From contig JBANAY010000004.1 in NCBI GenBank assembly GCA_037952775.1, forward strand, positions 5,394,001 to 5,458,000: 64,000 nucleotides of DNA. Direction: 5' to 3'. The notes under the pieces were generated by a model, which searched no databases, was not told the DNA's origin, and saw nothing but the letters and a program-made list of their open reading frames with translations. Shown here piece after piece: positions 35,022 to 44,205 of the stretch. The position numbers and the translations under genes are program-made. How positions within the stretch are numbered: the first letter of the stretch is position 1; each line of letters begins with the position of its first letter. Source of the DNA: Clonostachys chloroleuca (taxonomy: Eukaryota; Ascomycota; Sordariomycetes; Hypocreales; Bionectriaceae).

Positions 35022-35486
35022 GAAATGTGTGGCGAGATAGGGTGATGGCAATGGAGGAAATTCACACATGTATCAATCCGTACGTATGAATAGATTTCTT
35101 TCCGCGTTTGATGCGATCACAGCCAATACTTGCCATGGCAAATCTTCTCCTTAAGTTGGACATGTCCTGCCTCTCAAGTAGTAGACGGGTGGGGGCGGGT
35201 TCTTTGCCGTGTTTCTGGGGTTGTATCGTGAGGCGTGGATGTGTGAGCAGGAATGGACTCTAATTGGGCATTTGCGGCGCCAGAAACTCAGTGTGAGACC
35301 AGCCGGGAAGTGCGGCAAATCTGGAGCTCAATGTCAGAGCTGGCCGATGTGATAGCGAAACTACATATGCCCATTGGAGGAGCTTGCCAATCATACCATG
35401 ACCAACCTTTAGCCAAATCTCATTGTCCCCTAAAGTTAAACTCAAACAGCTATCTTCCAAAAAGCACAAGAAATCAATTATTATTC
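35022..35486. other. intergenic, no gene seen
   Basis: 3' flanks of the HIBADH-like gene and of the small broken gene that follows. A 100-codon plus-strand frame (35253-35555) has no recognisable family. Confidence 0.4.
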
Positions 35487-35933
35487 TTAGACTACATCAG
35501 CCATATCAAAGTTTATCCAGTCTTTCACCGCCCTACCAAAGTCCTCGGCTTGTAAAAGAAAGCTACTCTCGTCCATGGTAGTATTGTCTGGAGTATCATG
35601 AATATAACCCCCCAGAACAGTGAATACCTGCGTCCCATCTGCGCTTCTTTCCGATACAGAGCATTTTCTGAGTGTTTCATAGGGTCTTTAATGAGGTGCA
35701 TAGGCTGAGATGTCCCGTAATGCTCCTTTATGGCCAGAGATACCTGCCGAGCCTACTATTGAAAGGTTTTCTCCGACGTCCTGTACCTGATGTTCAATAT
35801 GCATAGTGACCACATATCCGTACATTGTCCTATCTCCGGAAGTCTGATCACGGCCTTCCTTCTCGAGAACTAGGATATCCCAGAGTAATTGGGCGTCAAT
35901 GGACCACGAAGGATTGGTGCCCCCCCGACTCAT
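35487..35933 (-). pseudogene. small unknown gene with in-frame TAA
   Basis: A coding-like frame begins at the ATG at 35933 (MSRGGTNPSWSIDAQLL) and runs to TAA at 35690-35688. The same frame then continues for 66 codons of well-composed sequence (RPYETLRKCS..., GTQVFTVLGGYIH, EDFGRAVKDWINFDM) to a second TAA at 35489-35487. CAA to TAA at a CpA site would explain the first stop (SAYAPH-RPYE). Undamaged length would be about 148 residues. I do not recognise the family. Lies at the edge of the AT-rich island. Confidence 0.5.
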
Positions 35934-36765
35934 TGTTACTCATCTGTACAGTGGAATCACTGCCCTGTAATTTCCGTAGTTATTCCTGAAAAACAATTAT
36001 CTCTATTTTCTATATTATGTTAGTCTGATTTAGCTTATAATATCAGCAGAACTCTACTAGCTTAACTTCAGCTTAGCTATATTTAGAGTTACTTAGGATT
36101 ACTTAAGGTATTATTTAGCTATAGCTCAGTTAGCTTAGTTATAATTTAGGAACTAGAATATAGTTTTAGGAACTAGAATATAGTTTTAGGAACTAGAATA
36201 TAGTTTTAGGAACTAGAATATAGTTTTAGGAACTAGAATATAGTTTTAGGAACTAGAATATAGTTTTAGGAACTAGAATATAGTTTTAGGAACTAGAATA
36301 TAGTTTTAGGAACTAGAATATAGTTTTAAGAACTAGAATTACTTAATTTACCCCTATTAATTAACTAATGATAGTTCTCTAACTTAATCTTATTAGATAT
36401 ATATACTAATATATAAGATATATTTATAAGATATTAAATTAGCTTATACTAAGTTAAAATAAATAATTGGCATAGGCAAAACGGATGATGATAAGCTTGA
36501 GTTCCATTCTCTATCTTTGCTACAACGATAAGCTGTTTGGTAGATTTGTCGGTTTAGGTTAGGTCAATCGACCTAACCGTTGGTGCGTTATCTGCACCCG
36601 ACAATAATACTTTCCTTTATACTTCTAATAGTAATTCTCTTTTATATAAAAATATTTAGAGTAACAAATAAAAGTACATTTTTTTAATACTTATAATTTA
36701 GCTTAAACTAATTATTTTAATATTTAAGTCTATCTCTTAATTGGCTATTACTCTATCTCTTTTAG
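35934..36765. other. AT-rich island with minisatellite
   Basis: Strongly A/T-dominated sequence with many TTAG/CTTA words and no open frames of length. It contains the 20-base tandem array (next entry) and ends abruptly at an NmrA-like gene fragment. Such blocks in ascomycetes are often RIP-degraded transposons; no element can be identified by eye. Confidence 0.6.
36147..36340 (+). repeat. 20-base tandem minisatellite, about 10 copies
   Basis: Unit TAGTTTTAGGAACTAGAATA, essentially identical across the central copies; the first is truncated and the last has two substitutions. Perfect head-to-tail copies inside an otherwise degenerate block point to recent slippage or unequal exchange. Confidence 0.95.
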
Positions 36766-37330
36766 GCGATCCTGTTCTCAGGTCGTTTCAAGCTTGAGAG
36801 TGAAAGGCTTCTCATGATGACAAAAACTTTGGAGTGGGCCAGGATTCACAACGGCTTCTTCCTCAATTACTACTTCTCTGAGATTCCGCACTTTTCTCAC
36901 GCCTGGCAAGTGCGTCGTGGATCTGGACACGAAGAAAACCATCATCCTGGCGATGGCAACACACCTGTGGCTTTTATGCACACGCTCGATGCAGCCAAGT
37001 TCGTTGGTGCTAGTCTCTCTCTCTCTCACTGGCCGACTCGTCTCTTCATCGCCGCTGATGAACTGACATGGAACCAGTTTGTTGACTGCGGAAGAGACAT
37101 TCGGTTATTTCTTCGTTGTCTCCAGAAATTACTTGGTTGCTTCTTATGATTAACCTTTGAATCAGGCACAAAGTTTGGGCGAGAATACAACAATCCGGTA
37201 GACTCAAGTCAGATAACATTATTCCATTCAAACAACTGGACGGCTGGGATGTGCTCTATGAATACTGGCCTAAGCGCATGGTGAAGAGGCTCCCATCTGC
37301 AGTCCAGTATTTCATTTATTTGATAGTATT
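36766..37330 (+). pseudogene. NmrA-like/isoflavone-reductase-like gene fragment
   Basis: Truncated C-terminal part of an NAD(P)-binding NmrA-family protein. Recognisable segments in order: RFKLESERLLMMTKTLEWARIHNGFFLNYYFSE split across the start, then DGNTPVAFMHTLDAAKFVGASLSL, RLFIAADELTWNQFV, and, in another frame, LDGWDVLYEYWPKRMVK, which corresponds to the usual terminal P-x-x-x-(Y)-x-x-F/W-P-K-x-M-V. The Rossmann N-terminus is missing; the left edge meets the AT-rich island directly. A stop and a frame change lie near 37,147. Non-functional remnant. Confidence 0.65.
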
Positions 37331-37419
37331 CGTTTACGTTTACCATATAGCCACATCCTTCCCCACTATCCCGACTCCTAATTACCATTCGCGTACAATC
37401 AGTGTTCATCGGACGGAAC

Positions 37420-38979
37420 TTACTCATCTAGAACATACCTCCAATAGCGGCTCGCAGAAGCCTTCCTAAAAGCCTTTCCCCAAAGAACCATGAGCAAGAA
37501 TGTGCATGTGCAGACTAGCGAGATTCCTGCTACTGAGATAAAGCAATTTCGCATCCCCATGTTTTCAATCCAAGGTGTAATGGCGTAGCTGAACGCAAAG
37601 CCCAAGGTATTTCGAATGAGCATCATGGTCACAAGAGACTCTCCCGTCATTTCTTTGAAGCAGTCCACTGAGTAGGCCAGAGAGATAGCCCCCCCGCAGA
37701 CAACACCAAATGTGACAAGGCCAATACCAATGATAAGTACCATGAATTGGGCTCCTTGACTTGCGCCGACGCCCCACATCAGGAGACCTCCTGATGCGAG
37801 CAAAGCGGACAGAGCCAGACCCCAGAGCCGATGCTCCGGTTCGCGGATTCCGCCATTCTTTCGGGCAAGTCTGAGTGCTACCCAATCTGCAAACCGACCT
37901 GCCCAGAGTGAGGCAACAGCACCCGCAAGGAAAGGGGAGAGGTAAGCCACACCTACCATGGCAGGAGAAAAACTGTAGGGGTGGGAACCGAGGATCATAG
38001 ACATGGTTCCATTTATTACATTATACCACGCAAGATTTGTTCCGTATAGTAAACCAGCCCAGACAATATTGGGAAAGAAAAGGAGGATCTTCACTGATCG
38101 CCAACTCTTGAGAAACATCTGTTTCTTTGTGGGTCTACCAGAGAGTTTAGTAACCAGGGCAAGCTTCTGCGATCTCGTTTTGGTAGGGGTTCTCGATTCA
38201 ATCGTCTGGATTTCAGTTTCATCTCGTTTCTCCTGAACCACATCCACACCTTCTGTCGTGCTGCGGAAATAGATAGTCTCTTCCATGAAAAGGAATATGA
38301 CCACCGCACAAACAGCCAAGAGAATGGCGGCAAAGTACATCACCCAATGCCATCCTGCAGCGTCATTGATGAATCCAGCAAAAAGAGGGGCGAGAAAGTT
38401 AGAGCCGAAAAGCATGAATGCGTAGAAAGCCATGTAGTTTCCACGTTCATGAGCGAAAAAAAGATCAGGAACTGATACCTCGGGGAGCGATTCGACAGGC
38501 GAGGCAACAATTCCGAGGATAATACGGTGAGCGTACCACTGTCCAGGGCCATGAGAGAAAGGGGTCCAGATTGTGGGCGCTATTGCCAGAAGTATGGAAG
38601 CAATGTAAACTCCTCGCCGACCGTAGGTCATCGCGATGGGTTGCCAAATGAGGCACCCCCACCCCAGGAAGAGAAACATCAGCCCCGTGCCGAGATTGAG
38701 CTGGCCAATCGTCACATACTGAGCTTCCGAGATATCTGACAGAACGGAGTATTGTACGGCTGTGCAAATCCCTATTGCAAAAACGTACAGATAGACAGTA
38801 GCGATGGCTCGTGTCTTTCTAAAACGCGACCAGTTCAATGGATCTTCCTGGTCGATACTCGGTTGAGGTTGCAAGACGACGTCTCCACGAGGAGCATGGT
38901 GGGTGCCTGACTCAGCATCCTCAAAGAGGATGATCGTGCCTGGCACGTCATCAAAATGGCTATGGGGTGGTCTGACCAT
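37420..38979 (-). CDS. MFS transporter, DHA1-like
   Basis: Intronless 519-residue major facilitator protein. The cytoplasmic N-terminus ends in DPLNWSRFRKTRA, typical of fungal MFS drug/metabolite transporters. Twelve membrane segments are evident, with a basic central loop (about residues 235-290, TPTKTRSQKLALVTKLSGRPTKK). MTYGRRGVY stands for motif A, and SYAITPWIENMGMRN closes the last helices. Intact despite its damaged surroundings. It diverges from the dimethylformamidase-like gene with 575 bases between the starts, so import of the substrate or export of the product of that enzyme is plausible (inference from position only). Confidence 0.9.
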   Translation of the reverse strand: MVRPPHSHFDDVPGTIILFEDAESGTHHAPRGDVVLQPQPSIDQEDPLNWSRFRKTRAIATVYLYVFAIGICTAVQYSVLSDISEAQYVTIGQLNLGTGLMFLFLGWGCLIWQPIAMTYGRRGVYIASILLAIAPTIWTPFSHGPGQWYAHRIILGIVASPVESLPEVSVPDLFFAHERGNYMAFYAFMLFGSNFLAPLFAGFINDAAGWHWVMYFAAILLAVCAVVIFLFMEETIYFRSTTEGVDVVQEKRDETEIQTIESRTPTKTRSQKLALVTKLSGRPTKKQMFLKSWRSVKILLFFPNIVWAGLLYGTNLAWYNVINGTMSMILGSHPYSFSPAMVGVAYLSPFLAGAVASLWAGRFADWVALRLARKNGGIREPEHRLWGLALSALLASGGLLMWGVGASQGAQFMVLIIGIGLVTFGVVCGGAISLAYSVDCFKEMTGESLVTMMLIRNTLGFAFSYAITPWIENMGMRNCFISVAGISLVCTCTFLLMVLWGKAFRKASASRYWRYVLDE

Positions 38980-39554
38980 GGTGGCCTTGTATCATGGCAG
39001 ATTCAGGAAAGAAGACGAGAAGCTGATGTGTTTTTACAAGAAGATTAACTAACCAAAGAACTCGATGGCAAAATCTTCGCCTTTTATAGTTTGACAGTGC
39101 CAAATTCAGGGTTCTAGTGCCATAGGAATACTATGTTTCGGTAAAATTGAGATGAATGAGTATCGTATCAACAATTGACGATCTGCACGGAACGTTGACT
39201 CACAAAAAGAGGGTTTCTACCCCATGGGTTGTGAGTGTTCACCCATGGATTAGCGCGTTAGATGGGGACCGTACTAATGGGCTCCATCGCGGTATTATAT
39301 GTTATTGGCTGAGGTCCAGATATTGAATGCCCCCTCCACAATTCCAGAACGCCCGGATGAATCGATAATATGGGGGAGCACTTAACCGCTTGTATGCAAC
39401 CGCGTTTCCGCTTATATTTACATTCGCTAGAAGGAGGGTATTGGGGATATGTTACTAGCAACAAGCTGATAGAGTTAACTCTACTACGTCCAAGTGATCA
39501 TTCAATTAATAAACCTGAACCATTCTTATTTTCTAGTTGCCTTACGAATCGCGG
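38980..39554. promoter_or_regulatory. shared promoter of MFS and dimethylformamidase-like genes
   Basis: Divergent promoter of about 575 bases. It contains a clear inverted repeat (next entry) and TATA-like AT stretches on either side. Confidence 0.55.
39222..39248. promoter_or_regulatory. inverted repeat CCATGGGT-11-ACCCATGG
   Basis: Two perfect 8-base arms separated by 11 bases, roughly 243 bases from the MFS start and 307 from the amidohydrolase-like start. The spacing and symmetry suit a dimeric regulator. The word ACCCATGGATT recurs at 39627 inside exon 1 of the right-hand gene, possibly by chance. Confidence 0.45.
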
Positions 39555-41856
39555 ATGCCTATGATGCCTTCCACAATCTGCAATGTGCCTACTGACTACC
39601 CTCCCGAGATTATTGGTTATGCACACCCATGGATTGCCAGCGGTGGCGACAATGTCGAGATCAAGGTATGGATAATTGATGAAGCAGCATGGTAACGTAA
39701 CGCCTTGATGATTGTTAACATCAGAATAGGTTTCTTCAACACAATCGCCCTATAAATACCGTCTACTACGACTTATTCAGGGCCTTGACGTGCCTCATTC
39801 TCCTGAAGTGGTGCTGGAACACATTCCGCAAGCTAGTGAAGGTACTATTGCGGGCCGTTATCAGCAATCTAACCCGGGTTCATACGGCATCATCAGTAAT
39901 CTCGGTATCACGAATCAGGACCAGGGATTGGCATTATCGCTCTATGTACAGCCCACTTTAGTCCTCGCTGGGCACACTCAGACGATTGTATCTTTAATTG
40001 ACATAGGGGCAAGATCTGGCATCACTGTTTTGATTGGGTCTTGTGGGCGTTTGAAAGTCCGTGTTGGCAACGGCCTAAACCTTCTCGAATTTCTCATAGG
40101 CCATAACATACTTCACGAGAAGCAGTGGCTCGGGCTTCGACTTACTGTCAACCAAAGCAATCTGAGAGTGTTTCTTCAGCCTGTCCATCACCTTGACCAG
40201 ACGTATGGTTATGATTACGACGAGACCTTCGATATCCAAGGATTTGAAATTCCCAAACCCGGCCGAGCCACTATTGCTGCATCTCAACCATCGTCCAATG
40301 CCAAAGCGTGCGACTTTTTCAACGGCCGTATTGAAGCTTTACACCTTGCAACACTCGGCGAAAGTCCTCATGTTATTCTAGATTTGGATTTTAAGCTAAA
40401 GATATCGACGGACGAAATTGTTGACGTTTCTCGTTACGGCAATCATGGAGTTCTAATCAACGCCCCGACCCGAGCTGTAACGGGGCATGACTGGGATGGC
40501 AGTGAAACAGATTGGTCCAAGGCATCAAACGGATACGGTGCAATTCACTTCCATGAAGATGACCTCGATGATGCAGCCTGGGAAACCGACTTTGTTCTTC
40601 AAGTGCCCGCTGGGTCCAGATCGGGGGCATATGCTGTCGAGGTTGTGCAGTTAGCGGATGAGTCGGTGAAAGACTACATCACCTTTTTTGTCCGGCCAAA
40701 CTACAATTTGTCAACTGCAAAGGTGGCTCTGGTTCTATCCACATTCACATACACTGCCTACGCCAACGAGCGAATGTATGACGAAACAAAGTCTTCATAC
40801 CTTGCCGCCAGTGGTTGCTTCAAACCTCGAGAGCCAGATGAAGATTTCCGTCGTATGAAGAGAAGGAATGATCTAGGCCTTTCTCTTTACGATGTCCATC
40901 GAGATGGTTCTGGGACTGTATTTTCATCAACCAAAAGACCGATTCTCAACGTACGGCCGGGGTTTCACCATTGGGCCCTTGATCGACCCCGAGAATTCAG
41001 TGCTGACTTGCTCATGATTGGGTTTCTGGAGAAACTCAAAATCCCGTACGATGTGACCACAGATCATGATTTGCACTCGTATGGAATTCATGCGCTAAGC
41101 CCATATTCCACAATCATTACTGGGAGTCACCCCGAATATCCATCTATCGAGTGTCTCAGTACGTACAGCGCATTCGCTGCAAGGGGCGGCAATATCATGT
41201 ACCTTGGTGGCAACGGTTTCTACTGGAAGTCCGTGCCTGATCCACTCCACCCCCACCGGCTCGAAGTACGCCGTGGTGACCAGGGTGTCCGTACCTTTGG
41301 CCTACCAGGTGGGGAAAGACACCATAGTCTGAGTGGTGAACGGGGCGGCCTTTGGAGGTCGCTTGGTCGTGCAGCAAACTATCTTTTTGGTGTCGGATGT
41401 TGCGGCGAGGGAGTTGGTCCTGGTGTACCATACAGAAGGACTACAAGTTCGCAAGACCCACGGTTTACCTGGGTCTTTCAAGGGCTCAAGGAAGGTGAGC
41501 TTATCGGTGAGCATGGCTTTGGTGGAGGTGCTAGTGGTGATGAGATTGACCGATGGGATATCAAGCATGGGAGCCCGTCAACATCAGTGGTCCTTGCATC
41601 GAGCACAGGCCATCCAGATGAATTCGTTCTGTTCCCCGAGGACCAGGGATTCCAGCAGACCAATTTAACAGGGACGGCAACTGATATGGTTCGAAGTGAT
41701 ATTGTCCTGTATGAAATGGCGTCCGGCGGCTCAGTGTTTTCCGTTGGCAGTATGAACTGGTATAACTCACTTGGCTGGGATGGGTATGATAATAGTGTAG
41801 CTAAGGTGACTGAGAATGTTATCCGAAGATTCTTACTAACAGGTTCAAGGCTATAG
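39555..41856 (+). CDS. N,N-dimethylformamidase large-subunit-like protein
   Basis: A 745-residue protein from two exons (39555-39665, 39730-41856), joined in phase 0 (GDNVEIK|VSSTQSPYK). The start may instead be the ATG at 39561 or 39564. Layout follows the large subunit of bacterial dimethylformamidase: an N-terminal segment (GYAHPWIASGGDNVEIKVSS... YRLLRLIQGLD), a concanavalin/LamG-like domain (about residues 60-230), then the C-terminal catalytic-type domain with APAGSRSGAYAVE-like strand, STFTYTAYANER, GFLEKLKIPYDVTTDHDLH, GSHPEYPS, MYLGGNGFYW and SVFSVGSMNWYNSL. The characterised Paracoccus enzyme hydrolyses dimethylformamide at a mononuclear iron held by two Tyr and one Glu (known). Fungal homologues have no assigned substrate; an amide is inferred. 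No small-subunit gene is seen nearby. Confidence 0.85.
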
Positions 41857-42030
41857 TTAAGTAACGCTAGAGGATTTTCGATAGTTAAACAATTTGTATC
41901 CTAAAGCGAGCCTAAGAGTATTCCTATACCTTGAGAGAATGATTATTACAATTTTGCGGAAACCACGACGTATGTTCCAGCAAGCGGCCGCCCAAAAATA
42001 ATGTCAACGTTGGATAGGCCTGTGGCGAGA

Positions 42031-42285
42031 TTACAAGCCTAGGCGATTTTTTCTCTCATTGATACCACGATCGACACCATAACCACGAAGCAGCTGGTGG
42101 CCACCTCCCATGGCAGTCAGGCTCATGGATGGCACTTTCCGCAGTGCCTGGACCTCGTGGGGAACTGGTAGGCCAGAAACAACGTAACGTGAAACCACAT
42201 CGTCATCAATGCGCGAGGTGTCCGGTTTTATTTCGGTGGCTGCAATAATTTATCGCCCCTCAGGACCTTTTCCTAGTTACATCAC
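42031..42285 (-). pseudogene. unrecognised gene fragment with in-frame TAA
   Basis: A coding-like frame of about 80 codons ends at TAA 42033-42031. Segments include AATEIKPDTSRIDDDVV, RYVVSGLPVPHEVQAL, LTAMGGGHQLLRGYG and INERKNRLGL. It is interrupted by TAA at 42252-42250 (after GPEGR), where CAA to TAA would restore continuity. The family is not recognised. It lies on the same strand just beyond the aldehyde dehydrogenase remnant. Weak evidence. Confidence 0.35.
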
Positions 42286-42315
42286 ACGATTCCAAGCCTA
42301 GACACAAGTCTCAAC

Positions 42316-42812
42316 TCAGGACAGTGGGGTATCCGCGAGAGTGAGAGTACCAGTCTTCTGAATCAGATACTCCTCAATCGCAACACTCTTTCCAGCCTCC
42401 TCGCCGTAACCAGACATTTTTATACCACCGAAAGGTGATTCCGCAAAAGATGAATTTCCTACGAATATAGTCAGACCTTGTTATAGTGCTCGGGCCGTAG
42501 GTATCTCTTACCAGTATTCATTCCAATCATGCCTGCCTCAAGACTTTCCAATAGCCTCCATATTCAGCTGATATCCTTCGTAAAGAAGTATAATACCAGT
42601 CCCATTAACATGTCATTTGCCTTCTTTACAACCTCTTCTTCAGTTTCAAACCTGTACAATCCCAGCAGCAGCCCAAAGATTTCCTCTCTCGTCGTTAGCA
42701 TATCCAATATCATACCTGAAATTATGGTTAGTTCAAAAAAGTATTCGATATTGCAACGAATGCTTCGGAGAATGAGATATTCTCTTTTGGCAGAGCAGAC
42801 CAATCTACTGCT
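42316..42812 (-). pseudogene. succinate-semialdehyde-dehydrogenase-like remnant with RIP-type mutations
   Basis: C-terminal third of an aldehyde dehydrogenase of the succinate-semialdehyde type. MLTTREEIFG, GLYRFETEEEVVKKAND, LLESLEAGMIGMNTG, a 53-base intron (42511-42459), then NSSFAESPFGGIKMSGYG and EEYLIQKTGTL are recognisable in order. TGA at 42566-42564 interrupts KDIS-IWRLLE. Against the family pattern several residues are changed in a uniform way: E-P-T to ELT, P to L in IFGLLLG, T to I in GMILDML, N-D-T-S/x to NDML, G-L-A-S to GLVL. Every one is a C-to-T change at the second codon position at CpA or CpG. The catalytic Cys/Glu half is absent. Clearly dead. Confidence 0.78.
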
Positions 42813-43264
42813 CCCAAACCACCTTGTCCATGGGTGGCCCCGACACTTGTAGGATTAATAGTCTGTCATTACAAGATTGATCTGGCTTTCTTTGGAAGAT
42901 ACCCCGAGCTGTACGACCCGGCTTCCTCCAACATCATCGCTAGTGGCACCCCGTTAAAGCGCCAACGTGCAGCCCTGCCTCACGCTGCCAAGCCCCCTCG
43001 ACGAGTCAACCTTTCGAATCTATCGAAGCTTCATCACCTTTTCTTTGGATGCAACTTCGATGTTGTCACTGTTAGAAGGACATCCCACTTGCGCGCAATT
43101 CGATGACGGGTCTGACTTGTAGTAGTTCCCGTGTTTCAGTGGGACTCGGGACCGGGTTGAATTGTATCCATGTTTCAAGTATTTACACTATGGAGTTCAG
43201 CATCTGCCTGGTTAATGCTAGGGTAAATCCTTCTGTAATACGGATCTGGGCCTGTTTGATATTA

Positions 43265-43631
43265 GCATATGCTCAGTAAAAATGGATTAAAATGAGCATA
43301 TGCCGACCACAAACCCAGCCTTCTGTTGGGCGCGGGTAGGGGATTTCGTCATTGGAGATATTAGCTGGGCATTTGCTTAGCCTTTGCCTGTCTTAAGTTG
43401 GTTGTCTACCTACCGTGGAGGTTATTCATCTGAATAATATTAGCATATGCGTAGCATCAGAAAATAACAAAAGGGATATCTAACCCTACAAAGTATGAGC
43501 ATATGCAGAGCCTATCCAAGGAAAAAATCATAAGTTAAAAAGTCAAAGCATATGCCGGCCACATCTAATTGAAAACCCAAGGGATCTCAAGCCAAAAAAA
43601 AAAAAAAAAAAAAAAAAAACACAGCATATGT
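43265..43631. repeat. cluster of GCATATGC palindromes
   Basis: Exact GCATATGC at 43265, 43296, 43443, 43499 and 43548, and GCATATGT at 43624. Three share a longer context (CATATG-C/T-CGRCCA/TCA then ACCCAG or CATCTA), so these are degenerate copies of a longer word, not chance hits only. Confidence 0.65.
43594..43619 (+). repeat. poly-A run of 26
   Basis: Uninterrupted A26. Could be a retroposon tail, but no target duplication or coding sequence upstream was found. Confidence 0.8.
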
Positions 43632-43831
43632 CGGTCATACCCAGTTCAGCAAATTACACAAGTAGAAAAAGAAGCATTTGCACAGGGTAAACATCACACC
43701 AAAAACACGCATTCGCTTAGCAGAGGTATGTGGGGGGAGTGACCTGCGAATTCGGGGCCAAAAAGCAAGATTTACGAGCCCCCCAGCGAGTACAGGGGCA
43801 CACAGAATTACTAACAGTACAGTTACGTTAG

Positions 43832-44112
43832 ACTTTTCGATGGTATTAACCGCGCTTCATCACAGGATGCGAGGGGGTGCGGTTAATTTCATACCAATCA
43901 GACATTATACCGCGGTCGACAAATGCAGGTGTGGCGTTGTTCTTCATGCAAAGTGATGTGAAATGAGTCCGAGCAAGTACAGGTGAATGCAAGGTGCATG
44001 CAAGGCGCCAAACAGACTTTTGCCGACTGCGATATAATCCCTGTTTGGTATAGAATTAACCGCGCTTCCCTCGCATCCTGTGATGAAGCGCGGTTAATCC
44101 CATTGAAAAATA
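43832..44112. mobile_element. foldback / MITE-like element
   Basis: Two arms of about 90-100 bases in inverted orientation around a short centre. The core 43845-43875 is an exact 31-base reverse complement of 44068-44098, and the match continues inward (ATACCAA-CAG---ATTATA-CGC-GTCG) and outward (TTTTCRATGG) with mismatches. Each core is itself bounded by ATTAACCGCGCTTC and its complement, so the arms are internally palindromic. No transposase and no certain target duplication. Size and structure fit a small non-autonomous DNA element. Confidence 0.7.
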
Positions 44113-44205
44113 TTTATATAACACAGGGTCTCCTATTTTCATTGCCCCTCAAAAGTATCGCATTACTATTATTATTTGTCATCCAAGTGGGGAATTATTT
44201 GAATT

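Larger units (their letters stand above)
42813..44205. other. non-coding repeat-rich region
   Basis: 1.4 kb without a credible gene. It carries a cluster of GCATATGC palindromes, a 26-base poly-A run and a foldback element (separate entries). Confidence 0.6.

Noticed and set aside
36147..36340. CRISPR-like array
   Set aside because: Head-to-tail 20-base units with no spacers, in a eukaryotic genome; a minisatellite.
43594..43619. Retroposed gene ending in poly-A
   Set aside because: No coding sequence upstream and no flanking duplication; recorded only as a simple repeat.
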